Shown here one piece after another: positions 8,827 to 16,867 of a DNA stretch of 48,336 nucleotides. Each line of letters begins with the position of its first letter. Position 1 is the first letter of the stretch. The DNA comes from an uncultured Coriobacteriales bacterium (lineage in GTDB: Bacteria; Actinomycetota; Coriobacteriia; Coriobacteriales; UMGS124), in assembly GCA_902464015.1 (NCBI GenBank), contig CABQHM010000024.1:1-48336 (forward strand), in the 5' to 3' direction. Under the pieces are notes generated by a model, which did no database searches, was not told where the DNA came from, and worked only from the letters and a program-made list of their open reading frames with translations. The position numbers and the translations under genes are program-made.

Positions 8827-8863
8827 AAAAGCGGGCGGGTCGGCCCCCCGGCCTTCCCGCCCG
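8827..8863 (-). terminator. Hairpin between ABC binding-protein gene and nifH-like gene
   Basis: On the minus strand GGGCGGG pairs with CCCGCCC, with an inner AGGCC/GGCC stem, followed by GCTTTTGGG. It sits between two co-directional operon genes, so it may be a partial terminator or mRNA-processing site that sets transporter versus reductase levels. Confidence 0.5.
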
Positions 8864-8889
8864 TCAATCACATGTCTGCGGCCTCGGGC

Positions 8890-9984
8890 TTACTCACCGT
8901 AGTGAATGATGTCGTTGACCTCGTCATCGTTCATATCGTAGCAGAAGAAGTGGCTGTAGAAATATTTGATGTCCTCAGCCAGCTCCTCCTCGGTGTACAG
9001 CTCGGGATAGAGCTTGTTCATGGCCCACATCACCGTGAGCGGCTGCTCGACGGTGCGGTTGCCCCAAACGTGGGCAACGGTGGGCACGACGTAGATCTTG
9101 CCCTTCTTGACGGCGGCCAGGTCGGCGATGTTGGCGTTGGCATAGATCTCGTCGACCTTGGAGTTCGAGGAGAAGATGACCTCGGGGTTCCAGTCGAGCA
9201 GCTGCTCCATGGTGTACTCGAGGGAGTTCTTCTCATGCACGTCCTTGGTCACGCTGCGGCCGCCGGCGGCCTGAATCCACCACTCGGAGATGATGTGGGG
9301 GTTCTTGAGCGACTCGACGTCGCCGTAGATGCAGGCCACGCGGGCGTCGTCATCGGCGATGTCCTTGGTGCGGTCAGCTGCCTTGGCAACCATCTCGTCG
9401 AAGTAGGCGATGTAGTCGTCGGCGACGTCGGTGCAGCCCAGGACCTGGCCCATGAGGGAGACGGCGGTCTTGACGTCGTCGGTGTCGTTCCAGGTAAGCA
9501 CGATGCAGGGCAGGCCGTTCTGGTTGAGCTGCTCGGCCATCTCGGGCATCATCGTGACGCACAGGTCGGGAGCGAGCTGCAGGGTCGCCTCAATGTCCAC
9601 ACCGTCGGCGGTCTCCACCACAGGGCCGTCGGCAATCTGCGGGGCGAACTTGTACTGCATGGCCCACTTGTCGTTCTTGGTGAAGTTCTGGGGCATCTGG
9701 TTCACGATGAGGCCGCCCTTGCCCAGGCACTCGACGAAGGCGTTGAGGACGCCCACGGAGCCGAAGGTCGCAACGCTCGTGATCTCGGCCGGGATCTCGA
9801 CTTCGTAGCCGGCCATGTCGACGACCTTGCGCTTGCCGTCGCCGGCGTCCTCCACGCCCACGGTGAAGTCCTTCTTGGCATCCTCGGCGTATGCGGCATT
9901 GAGGCCTGCGGCGGCCAGGATGGAGGCGAAGGCAAGGCCGGTGGTACCGGCGACGAAAGAACGGCGGCTGAGCTGGTTGATCAT
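8890..9984 (-). CDS. FecB/BtuF-type ABC transporter substrate-binding protein
   Basis: About 364 aa. The N-terminus NQLSRRSFVAGTTG is a twin-arginine-type signal followed by a hydrophobic stretch and AYAED, so it is exported and acts outside the membrane. The mature part reads as a class III periplasmic-binding fold (PF01497): VVDMAGYEVEIPAEITSVATFG, IEATLQLAPDLCVTM, WNPEVIFSS and IYVVPTVAHVWGNR. This family binds siderophores, haem, corrinoids and some oxyanions; the ligand cannot be read from sequence. The ATG at 9984 follows GGGAGGGG; the longer frame upstream lacks a site. It is downstream of its ATPase and permease genes and upstream of the nitrogenase-like genes. Confidence 0.88.
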   Translation of the reverse strand: MINQLSRRSFVAGTTGLAFASILAAAGLNAAYAEDAKKDFTVGVEDAGDGKRKVVDMAGYEVEIPAEITSVATFGSVGVLNAFVECLGKGGLIVNQMPQNFTKNDKWAMQYKFAPQIADGPVVETADGVDIEATLQLAPDLCVTMMPEMAEQLNQNGLPCIVLTWNDTDDVKTAVSLMGQVLGCTDVADDYIAYFDEMVAKAADRTKDIADDDARVACIYGDVESLKNPHIISEWWIQAAGGRSVTKDVHEKNSLEYTMEQLLDWNPEVIFSSNSKVDEIYANANIADLAAVKKGKIYVVPTVAHVWGNRTVEQPLTVMWAMNKLYPELYTEEELAEDIKYFYSHFFCYDMNDDEVNDIIHYGE

Positions 9985-10088
9985 GTCGAACCCCTCCCAA
10001 GGGTGTCGTGTGCGCGCAGCGCACGTGGATGTGTGCCGCCGAGTCACCCAAGGGCGTCTCGGCGGCATGCCGCACAAGGTGCGTGCGG

Positions 10089-10901
10089 CTATTCCGGCTC
10101 GTCGACCGCCATGGCGGCGCCGTCGAGCAGAGGAATACAGGTCTTGAACCACTCGTTGCCCACGCGGGCCTTGGTCACGCACACCGGCGTGTCGTACAGC
10201 TCCGTGAGGCTCTCGCTCGTCACGACGTCGTCGGGCTTGCCAAGTTTCTGGATGCGCCCTGCGCTCATGAGCGCGACGGTCGAGCAGGCGAGAAACGCGT
10301 GGTCGGGGTAGTGCGAGGTCATGAGGATGCGCAGGCCCTCTCCTGCGAGGTGCTTAATGGCGGCGAGGATCTTCACCTGGTTGTGGTAGTCGAGGTTCGC
10401 TGTGGGCTCGTCCATCACGAGGGTCTTTGCCTGCTGGGCGAGTGCGCGCGCCACGAGAACCATCTGTTTCTCGCCGCCCGACATCTCCTGGTAGCGCTTG
10501 TTGGCGAGATGGGTCACCTGGAGCCTTTCGAGCGCCTCATCGGCCGCCTGCGTGTCGGCACCGCTGTGGCCGGATGCGCCCTGCAGGTGCGACACGCGCC
10601 CCATGAGCACCACCTCGCGCGCCGTGTAGGGGAAGGCGAGGCTCGAGTACTGGGGCACGTAGGCCATGTGGTGCGCGCGTTGCTTGATGGAAAGCTTGCC
10701 CATGTCGAGTCTGTCGACGGTGATGCTGCCGGCCTTGGGCTTCTCAAATCCCAGCATGCAGCGCAGAAGCGTCGTCTTCCCCGTGCCGTTGGACCCCAGA
10801 AGGCACAGGATCTCGCCGTCATCGAGCGTGAACGACACACCTTGCAGCACCTCTCTGCTGCGCGGACGGTAGGAGTAGCGGATTCCCTCGACCTCAAGCA
10901 T
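10089..10901 (-). CDS. FecE/BtuD-type ABC transporter ATPase
   Basis: About 270 aa. Walker A GSNGTGKTT, Q-loop in YVPQYSSLAFPYTAREVV, signature MSGGEKQMVLVARALAQ, Walker B TLVMDEPTANLDYHN and the H-loop MTSHYPDHA are all intact. The ATG overlaps the permease stop (TGATG), with GGAG 8 nt upstream, showing translational coupling. It energises the FecCD permease encoded upstream. The family is that of iron-siderophore, haem and cobalamin importers. Confidence 0.93.
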   Translation of the reverse strand: MLEVEGIRYSYRPRSREVLQGVSFTLDDGEILCLLGSNGTGKTTLLRCMLGFEKPKAGSITVDRLDMGKLSIKQRAHHMAYVPQYSSLAFPYTAREVVLMGRVSHLQGASGHSGADTQAADEALERLQVTHLANKRYQEMSGGEKQMVLVARALAQQAKTLVMDEPTANLDYHNQVKILAAIKHLAGEGLRILMTSHYPDHAFLACSTVALMSAGRIQKLGKPDDVVTSESLTELYDTPVCVTKARVGNEWFKTCIPLLDGAAMAVDEPE

Positions 10902-11983
10902 CAGTCCCACTCCTTCCTGGTGCGCACGAGGAGGAACACGAACACCGGCGTTCCGATGAGTGCGGTGAGCACGCCCAGGGGCAGGTCGGAGAAGCAGCCG
11001 CGCACGAGGTCGTCGATGAGCAGCAAGAACAGGCCGCCTACCACGAACGACGTGGCGATGAGCTTGGGGTAGGAGGCTCCGGTGAGGGTGCGGGCGATGT
11101 GGGGCACCACCATGCCGATCCAGCCGATGATGCCGGCGACTGACACCGCGCAGGCCGTCATGAGCGTGGATGCCACGATGACCACGCCGCGCACGAGGTT
11201 GACATTGACGCCCATGGCGAGTGCCTCGTCCTGACCGGCGGCCAGCGTGTCGATCTTGTGCCGGAAGGCGAACAGCAGCGCCATCGATATGACGACCGCG
11301 GGCAACATGACGAGCAGGTCGTTGTTGTCGCCCTTGTTGAGGCTGCCCATGAGCCAGAACGTGATGGAGGGCAGCGTCGAGTCAGTGTCGGCGAGGGTCT
11401 TGATGATGGAGAGCAGCGCCTGGAAGAAGCTCGAGACCACCACGCCCGCCAACACGAGCACGGTGAGGTTGCTGCGCCCAAAGACCTGCCCGATGACATA
11501 TGCGCAGGCCACGGCAAGGATTCCAAAGAAGAAGGCGCTGATCTGAATCTGCCACCACGTGGCTCCGTTGAGCATGGCGAGCGCCGCGCCGAAACCTGCG
11601 CCGGCCGAGACGCCGAGGATGTCGGAAGACACCATGGGGTTCTTGAAAACGGTCTGGTACGAGGCGCCCGAGACGGACAGCGCCCCTCCTATGAGCACCG
11701 ACAGCGTAATCTGCGGGAAGCGCACGTTGACCATGATGCGGTCGAGCACGTCGGTCCAGTACTGCTCGACGGGCATGATCTTCGAACGCAGGATGTCGAC
11801 GACTTCCCCCACGGAGATGTTGACGCTGCCGATGAGAAACGAGCACAGGTAGGCCGCGACGAGCGCGACGCTCAAAACGACGATGGTGACGGCGAAGGGG
11901 ACGCGCTTCCTGCAGCATGTGCAGGCTGCGGCCTTCGCCGCGGGCGACGCCGTTGGTGCGGACGAGGTTGGAGAATCGGGCAC
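10901..11983 (-). CDS. FecCD/BtuC-type ABC transporter permease
   Basis: 360 aa with a short Ala/Ser/Cys-rich N-terminus and about ten hydrophobic segments. Family motifs include GALSVSGASYQTVFKNPMVS, DILGVSAGAGFGAAL and the cytoplasmic coupling-helix region GMVVPHIARTLTGASY. Translation starts at a GTG 4-5 nt after AGGAGG. It is the first gene of the importer and nitrogenase-like run, preceded by a roughly 200-nt leader with a strong hairpin. It imports the ligand captured by the 8890-9984 product; which ligand is unknown. Confidence 0.92.
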   Translation of the reverse strand: MPDSPTSSAPTASPAAKAAACTCCRKRVPFAVTIVVLSVALVAAYLCSFLIGSVNISVGEVVDILRSKIMPVEQYWTDVLDRIMVNVRFPQITLSVLIGGALSVSGASYQTVFKNPMVSSDILGVSAGAGFGAALAMLNGATWWQIQISAFFFGILAVACAYVIGQVFGRSNLTVLVLAGVVVSSFFQALLSIIKTLADTDSTLPSITFWLMGSLNKGDNNDLLVMLPAVVISMALLFAFRHKIDTLAAGQDEALAMGVNVNLVRGVVIVASTLMTACAVSVAGIIGWIGMVVPHIARTLTGASYPKLIATSFVVGGLFLLLIDDLVRGCFSDLPLGVLTALIGTPVFVFLLVRTRKEWD

Positions 11984-12017
11984 GGGGCCTCCTGCGAATC
12001 ATGGTTCCTTGCAATGT

Positions 12018-12054
12018 GGCGTGCGCATGCCCTGCTTGAGGGGATGCGCACGCC
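12018..12054 (-). promoter_or_regulatory. Stem-loop in the leader of the ABC/nitrogenase-like operon
   Basis: A perfect 11-bp inverted repeat, GGCGTGCGCAT with ATGCGCACGCC, encloses an inner CCC/GGG pair and a short loop. It lies 35-70 nt upstream of the permease GTG, with no T-tract after it. It could be an attenuator, part of a riboswitch, or a protein-binding hairpin. I do not recognise a cobalamin or Moco riboswitch consensus here. Confidence 0.5.
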
Positions 12055-12186
12055 CTGGATTGCATGAATGACGCAGGAAACGGTATACGGTCTTGCCCGA
12101 TTCGTCCGTTGCAAAAGGCACGTGGCCCATGCGGGATTGTTCGCGCGGCGCTTATTCGCGGGGTATAGGTGCCAGCACCAGGGCGT

Positions 12187-12855
12187 TTACTTCAGCACGA
12201 AGTTGTTGCGGTAGAAGTCGATCGCGCCGTCTTCGTGCAGGCTTGAGAGCTCGCGCGACAGGGCCGAGCGGTCCACGCACAGATAATCGGCCAGCTCCTG
12301 GCGGTTGTAGGGAACCGTGAACCTGCGCGTGCCGAGTCGTTTTGCCTCGTGGTTGAGGTAGGCCATCACCTTGCCGCGGATGGTGCGGCGCAGGCGGATG
12401 TCGAGCGTCGCCATGAGTTCGGACGACAGCGCGGCCACCGAGCGAGCGAGGTTGTCCTTAACGGCCTCGGTCCAGGCGCGCCCACGTCCGGGCGTGGTGG
12501 GCACGTAGTCGGTCGTGAAGGTGAGCACGCGGCATTCCTCGCGGGCCACGACGTCGTAGGTGGGCACGGGCTGGTCGCCGAGGGTCTTGCCGCACGAGAT
12601 GACCTGGCCCGGGCAGAACAGGTGCAAGATGGAGCGGTTGCCGTTCTCGTCGTACACGTAGCCGTCGGCGTAGCCTTCCACGAGGTAGGCGGCGCAGCGC
12701 CTCTCAGGGTCGGAGTCGCGGATAAGGTCGCCGGCATCATAGGCGATGTAGCGTGCGCGCAACATGGCGAGCGCGCGGGCGCGGTCGGCTTCGTCAATCC
12801 CCTCAAGCAAAGGGGTGCCCAGCGGGATGTCTCCCACCGTCAGAATGTGTCGCAT
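12187..12855 (-). CDS. Crp/Fnr-family transcriptional regulator
   Basis: About 222 aa from the ATG with GGGAGG at 6 nt (MRHILTVGD). A cyclic-nucleotide-binding-like beta-roll occupies residues about 10-130 (AYLVEGYADGYVYDENGNRSILHLFCPGQVIS), then a dimer helix, then a winged HTH (YNRQELADYLCVDRSALSRELSSLHEDGAI). No N-terminal Fnr-type cysteine cluster is visible; isolated cysteines occur in CAAYL, FCPG and SCGK. It lies just upstream of and co-directional with the importer/nitrogenase-like operon and is the obvious candidate regulator of it. Inverted repeats in its own promoter suggest autoregulation. Effector unknown. Confidence 0.88.
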   Translation of the reverse strand: MRHILTVGDIPLGTPLLEGIDEADRARALAMLRARYIAYDAGDLIRDSDPERRCAAYLVEGYADGYVYDENGNRSILHLFCPGQVISCGKTLGDQPVPTYDVVAREECRVLTFTTDYVPTTPGRGRAWTEAVKDNLARSVAALSSELMATLDIRLRRTIRGKVMAYLNHEAKRLGTRRFTVPYNRQELADYLCVDRSALSRELSSLHEDGAIDFYRNNFVLK

Positions 12856-12904
12856 GTAGTCCCTCCCAAAGGACGCCAAGCTCTTTTGCACGCGATTGTA
12901 CCTG

Positions 12905-12933
12905 TTTCGACCGAAAGGGCCAAACCGATCGGT
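12905..12933. promoter_or_regulatory. Two adjacent inverted repeats upstream of the Crp/Fnr gene
   Basis: TTTCG-AC-CGAAA (12905-12916) and the perfect palindrome ACCGATCGGT (12924-12933) lie 50-78 nt upstream of the regulator start. They are plausible operators, possibly for the Crp/Fnr protein itself. Neither matches the classical CRP or FNR box. Confidence 0.35.
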
Positions 12934-13336
12934 CAAAAATGGGGCGTCAGGTGTCAAACGGGAGCGGCTTTGCCCGGACGGGCCGTTGCGGACGCTGCGC
13001 TATCCGTTTTGTCGTGCGTGACGGTAACCGGTTGGGCGGGGGAGCCTGTCGGCACCCGGGCGGACAGGCGACCTATCGGCGTCCGGGCGGGTGGGAGTCT
13101 GCCTGAATCCCGGCCGGTGCCGCGTGTTTTACGGTGTGGTTCAGGCGGGGTCGTGCGCGTTTCACGGCGTTGCTTGCAGGGGGCGTGCATTGAGCCGTCT
13201 TTCGTGGTATCCCATCCATGGCTGTCTGAAAGACATGTCAGACGATGCCTGCGGGACAATGCTGCGTTTGCCTCGCGGTGCTTCATCGAGTGTTCTATCT
13301 GGTAGACGTGACGCATTGAGAGCAAAGGAGTGCTCT
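12934..13336. other. Intergenic region before the M42 peptidase gene
   Basis: About 400 nt, GC-rich, with several GGCGG/CGGGCGG runs. Open frames here lack ribosome binding sites and coding character. The only structure I see is the inverted repeat GTCTGA-n8-TCAGAC (13224-13243) upstream of the peptidase gene. Confidence 0.4.
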
Positions 13337-14356
13337 ATGGAACCGATTGTCGACTACATCTGCTCGCAGTTGAAAGAGCTTACGGCCATCCCGAGCCCCT
13401 CGGGCTTCACCAAGCAGGCAACGGCGTACGTATGCGCCACGCTGGAGGGCATGGGCTATGAGCCGCAGCTCTCGCGCAAGGGCAACGTGCTGGTTGAGCT
13501 GGGCGGGCAGGGAAGTCCCCTCGTGCTTGCCGCGCACGTTGATACGCTCGGCGCCATGGTGCGCTCGGTGAAGAAGACCGGCAGGCTTCGCCCCACCACG
13601 CTTGGCGGGCATCAGTGGAGCACGGCCGACGGCGAGAACTGCACGGTCCACACGCGCGACGGGCGCGTCTACACGGGCGTCGTTCTCAACAAAGAGCCCT
13701 CGGCGCACGTGGCCGACAAGAAGACCGAGATCGTCGAGGAGAACATGGAAATCCTGCTCGACGAGAACGTTTCCACCAAGGAGGAGACGCTTGCGCTCGG
13801 CGTGCAGCCCGGCGACATCATCGCGCTCGACCCGCGCACCGTTGTGACCGAGAGCGGCTACATCAAGAGTCGCTTCCTCGATGACAAGCTCTCCGCCGCC
13901 ATCCTGCTCGGCCTGGCCAAAGCTGTGCGCGACGAGGGTCTCGTGCTCAACCGCAAAGTGAGCCTGCTTTTCACCGTGTACGAGGAGGTGGGCCACGGCG
14001 GCAGCTTCGTGCCGGCTGACACCGAGGAGATGATTTCGGTGGACATGGGCTGCGTGGGAGACGACCTGGGCTGCACCGAGCGCATGGTGTCCATCTGCGC
14101 CAAGGACTCCGGCGGCCCCTACAACTACGAGGTCGTAAGCGAGCTGGCAGATCTCGCTCGCGAGCTTGGCCTCGACTACGCCATCGACGTCTACCCGCAT
14201 TATGGCTCGGACGTGGAGGCCACCCTGCGCGCCGGTTTCGACATCCGCCACGGCCTCATCGGCCCGGGCGTCTACGCCTCCCACAACTACGAGCGCTCCC
14301 ACACCGACGGTGTGCGCAACACCTACGACCTGCTCCGCGCCTACGTGACGCGATAG
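13337..14356 (+). CDS. M42-family metallopeptidase (glutamyl aminopeptidase type)
   Basis: About 339 aa, normal for M42 dinuclear-metal aminopeptidases. Metal and catalytic residues are visible in order: AAHVDTLGAM (His, Asp), SRFLDDKLSAA (bridging Asp), YEEVGHGG (catalytic Glu-Glu), SVDMGC (Asp) and the C-terminal YASHNYERSHTDG (His). These tetrahedral cytosolic enzymes trim N-terminal residues from peptides. The ATG at 13337 has AAAGGAG at 6 nt; the longer frame has no support. It is transcribed alone, with a strong terminator after it, and supplies amino acids that the ferredoxin-oxidoreductase pathway at 34682-41266 could ferment. Confidence 0.92.
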   Translation: MEPIVDYICSQLKELTAIPSPSGFTKQATAYVCATLEGMGYEPQLSRKGNVLVELGGQGSPLVLAAHVDTLGAMVRSVKKTGRLRPTTLGGHQWSTADGENCTVHTRDGRVYTGVVLNKEPSAHVADKKTEIVEENMEILLDENVSTKEETLALGVQPGDIIALDPRTVVTESGYIKSRFLDDKLSAAILLGLAKAVRDEGLVLNRKVSLLFTVYEEVGHGGSFVPADTEEMISVDMGCVGDDLGCTERMVSICAKDSGGPYNYEVVSELADLARELGLDYAIDVYPHYGSDVEATLRAGFDIRHGLIGPGVYASHNYERSHTDGVRNTYDLLRAYVTR

Positions 14357-14668
14357 GGGTCGCGCGGGAGTCGCCTGCCGTGCCGGCGGCGCGGCCCTAT
14401 CTACGCACGGTGACAAGCAAGTGAAAGGCCCATCTACGCGTTGGGCACATAGCTGCCTGCAAGGTGCGTCCAACGGCAGTCCCGGCAACGTTCCGGGTCT
14501 GCCGTTTTCGATTACTTTCTCAGGCGAGCTAGTCGATAGCGGGCCCTTCCCCCATCTGCCCGTTTGCTGTTTCAAGCGCTCATGTTTTAGACAATACTGC
14601 CCGAGAGAATCATGGTGGCAAGACAAAGTGTGATACCCTTTTTGCCGCTTAGAGGGGAGATTGGATTC
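14357..14668. other. Intergenic region between peptidase and LuxR regulator
   Basis: Contains the peptidase terminator (14472-14508) and, presumably, the promoter of the LuxR gene. I see no RNA gene or convincing small ORF. Confidence 0.5.
14472..14508 (+). terminator. Rho-independent terminator of the M42 peptidase gene
   Basis: AACGGCAG and CCCGG pair with CCGGG and CTGCCGTT across a 7-nt loop with one T-T mismatch, followed by TTTTCG. The first classical terminator after 14356. Confidence 0.85.
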
Positions 14669-16183
14669 ATGGGAACTTTTGACAGCGCAAAAGGGTTGTT
14701 TCGCGAGGAGCCCTGGCTCATGAGTGCTGCTTTGGGTCTGGCATGCGCACTGACCGCCATGAGTGGGATGAGGTTGAATACCATAGACGGTATTTATCCC
14801 GTTGAGTTATCGCTGACGTTACGGCATCTGCTCGCCACTTTGGCGGCGCTTGCAGTGCTCGTTCTTTCATATAAAAACGCAAGCCGCCCTGTCCTGTCGG
14901 CAACCCCCAAGAGGGTGTTTGCCATTGCGGGTTGTTTCGCGCTGGCTCTTCTGATGCGATATTCCCCATATCTTTTTATCACTGAAGTTCCTGGACTTAT
15001 GCTGGTTGGCAAGCTGTTAGAGGAATCTATTGGAGCCCTGCTTGTTCTTGCGTGGGCTGAGTGCATTGTGAGGAGCGGCCTGAGGCGTACTGTCGCATTT
15101 TTTGGTCTTGCAGTGTTTGGGATGGGTGCAATACAGGTCCTTTTGACGCTGTTCCAACGAGTTCCCTGCATGCTTGCGCTTGTTGTTCTGCCGCTTGTCT
15201 CGGCTGCGCTTTTTAAAACATGCTTTCCAAAAATGAGTGATGAGGACGCTGTGGCTTTGAGCGGGATGGACGACCTGCTGACGGTGGATGTCTCGCGCCC
15301 CTCGCGCATTGCATTGCTCTGCATTGTCGTGCTGTGCTTTGTGTTTATCACGGGACAGATTCTTCAGCCCACGCTTGTCATTCAGGAGAGAAACTTTTCG
15401 AGCCAGCTTTCCATTGCTGTGGGGAACGCGCTTGCTGGCGTGTGCATCTTGGCCGTGGCATGCGCAAGCGATAAGGTTCGCAGTCAACCTCGCGTGTCGC
15501 TCGCGCTTTTCTTTTTGGCCATGTTTGCCTTGACGACCGTTGCGCTGTCGCTCGTGAACTACCTGGACAGTGTGATTGTGACTGTCTATCTGGTTCTTGC
15601 GTCTTTGGGAACGTTTCTTATCATGCTTGTCGTGTGGGTGCTGCCTTTTGCGCGTCTGCCTCGCGGGTGGACCCCATTCATGGTGGTTGCTCTTGGCTAT
15701 GTCTGTAACTTTGCTGCACGAATGATTTCGACGGTAGTCATGAATTTTGCAGCCGTCAGCCCCGGCTTTCCCGTCGGCCTGATTGCGGGCGGTGCGCTCG
15801 TACTGGCATTGTGCTGTTCGGTCTCATGTATTATTAGAATGACTGACATGGCCGTGCAGGCGGCGCCGGGGTGTGGCCCTGCAATGGACGGGGGCTTGAC
15901 AGGCACTGAAGTGTTTCCGTTTGCAAGGCATGTTGCTGCCCCACACCGGGACGCCATTGCCTCTCTTTGTGACGCATATGGTCTCACTGCGCAGGAGGGC
16001 AAGGTCCTGTCTCTTTGTTCTAAGGGCAAAAATGCGCGCAGCATTTCTGAGGAACTTGGCGTGTCTCTGAACACGACAAAGTCCCATATGCGCGTCATTT
16101 ACTCCAAGCTGGGCATTCACTCCCAGCAAGAGCTCATCAAGTTGGTCGACGAGGCATTCGCCGAAGTAAAGAAGTCACAATAG
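14669..16183 (+). CDS. LuxR-family regulator with multi-spanning membrane domain
   Basis: About 504 aa. Residues about 10-400 are a series of roughly twelve hydrophobic helices (for example LALLMRYSPYLFI and LFFLAMFALTTVALSLV). The last 65 residues are a LuxR-type HTH: LTAQEGKVLSLCSKGKNARSISEELGVSLNTTKSHMRVIYSKLGIHSQQEL. Membrane LuxR proteins like this are expanded in Eggerthellaceae, commonly beside Mo oxidoreductase or flavin reductase operons, where they are thought to sense the substrate. The start at MGTFDSAKGLF has GGGGAG at 9 nt; an upstream in-frame start is possible. It probably controls the 18655 operon and/or the divergent TorD operon. Confidence 0.88.
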   Translation: MGTFDSAKGLFREEPWLMSAALGLACALTAMSGMRLNTIDGIYPVELSLTLRHLLATLAALAVLVLSYKNASRPVLSATPKRVFAIAGCFALALLMRYSPYLFITEVPGLMLVGKLLEESIGALLVLAWAECIVRSGLRRTVAFFGLAVFGMGAIQVLLTLFQRVPCMLALVVLPLVSAALFKTCFPKMSDEDAVALSGMDDLLTVDVSRPSRIALLCIVVLCFVFITGQILQPTLVIQERNFSSQLSIAVGNALAGVCILAVACASDKVRSQPRVSLALFFLAMFALTTVALSLVNYLDSVIVTVYLVLASLGTFLIMLVVWVLPFARLPRGWTPFMVVALGYVCNFAARMISTVVMNFAAVSPGFPVGLIAGGALVLALCCSVSCIIRMTDMAVQAAPGCGPAMDGGLTGTEVFPFARHVAAPHRDAIASLCDAYGLTAQEGKVLSLCSKGKNARSISEELGVSLNTTKSHMRVIYSKLGIHSQQELIKLVDEAFAEVKKSQ

Positions 16184-16248
16184 ATAAGCTTGGAAGCCTG
16201 CCACTCTGCATCATCTTGCCAAACAGAAGCTCTTGTCGGAGGTTCTCT

Positions 16249-16297
16249 AAACGAGGCGCCAGGGTCCGCGAAGAAATGGGCCCTGGCGCCTCGTTTT
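16249..16297. terminator. Strong bidirectional terminator
   Basis: A 16-bp perfect stem: AAACGAGGCGCCAGGG (16249-16264) and its complement (16281-16296), followed by TTTT on the plus strand and preceded by A's that give T's on the minus strand. It separates the convergent LuxR gene and the 187-aa gene. Confidence 0.92.
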
Positions 16298-16303
16298 AAA
16301 ACA

Positions 16304-16867
16304 TCAGGAAAGATATACTCTCTGTGCCGAGCCGTCGTTAAGCTCTATGTCAGCCCAGTCGGAATCAGCGCGGGTGGCATCGGAGGGGATGTGGATACGT
16401 CTGATGCAGTCTGTGCCGAGACCATCCTTTGAAATCTGTGCCCTCAGCTGGTCGAGCATGTTTGCCACGTCGCGAAGGCTGCCGTCGGGTTCGAGCTCGA
16501 AGGTGAAAACGCAGGGCGCAAGCGCAATTACAAGGGCGTTGAAGTGCGTGCCTCCAAAATACGACGATCGCTGTGGGTTATTGCACTCATAAACGCAGCC
16601 CATGAGTTTGGAGAGCTTGTTTGTAAGCCAGGGCATGAGTGTCTGCGACCAGGTGGCGTCGCTCTCGGGTTGTCCAAAATCCCATAACGCGTGATGCGGG
16701 ACGCGGACCTCCAGGTAAATCTTGCTTGCCAGGGCGTCGGGATCAGCGGCGCGCACGACACGCGTGGGGGCAACGAAGGCGAAGCTGCGCCTGATTGCGG
16801 CAGCAACATTGCTATTGGCGTCTGTTCCAGCCAGCTCGAATGTGAGTGCGCATGTGGGCCTAAGCAT
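16304..16867 (-). CDS. Unknown protein coupled to TorD-like chaperone gene
   Basis: About 187 aa, cytosolic, from MLRPTCALTFELAG. Its ATG overlaps the TorD stop by 8 nt (ATGCTTAG) and has GGGAG at 8 nt, so translation is coupled. It is mixed alpha/beta with RRSFAFVAPTRVVRA, VYECNNPQRSSYFGGTHFNALVIAL and a final DIELNDGSAQRVYLS. I recognise no family. Context (TorD chaperone, divergent Mo oxidoreductase) suggests a role in maturation or insertion of the molybdoenzyme; that is inference. Confidence 0.75.
   Translation of the reverse strand: MLRPTCALTFELAGTDANSNVAAAIRRSFAFVAPTRVVRAADPDALASKIYLEVRVPHHALWDFGQPESDATWSQTLMPWLTNKLSKLMGCVYECNNPQRSSYFGGTHFNALVIALAPCVFTFELEPDGSLRDVANMLDQLRAQISKDGLGTDCIRRIHIPSDATRADSDWADIELNDGSAQRVYLS

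Noticed and set aside
11984..12186. Cobalamin riboswitch ahead of the BtuCDF-like importer
   Set aside because: I cannot find the B12-box or the conserved core; only a simple hairpin is visible.
12954..13325. Minus-strand ORF of 123 codons upstream of the M42 gene
   Set aside because: No ribosome binding site, Arg/Thr/Pro-rich shadow-like composition, and it covers the promoter region.
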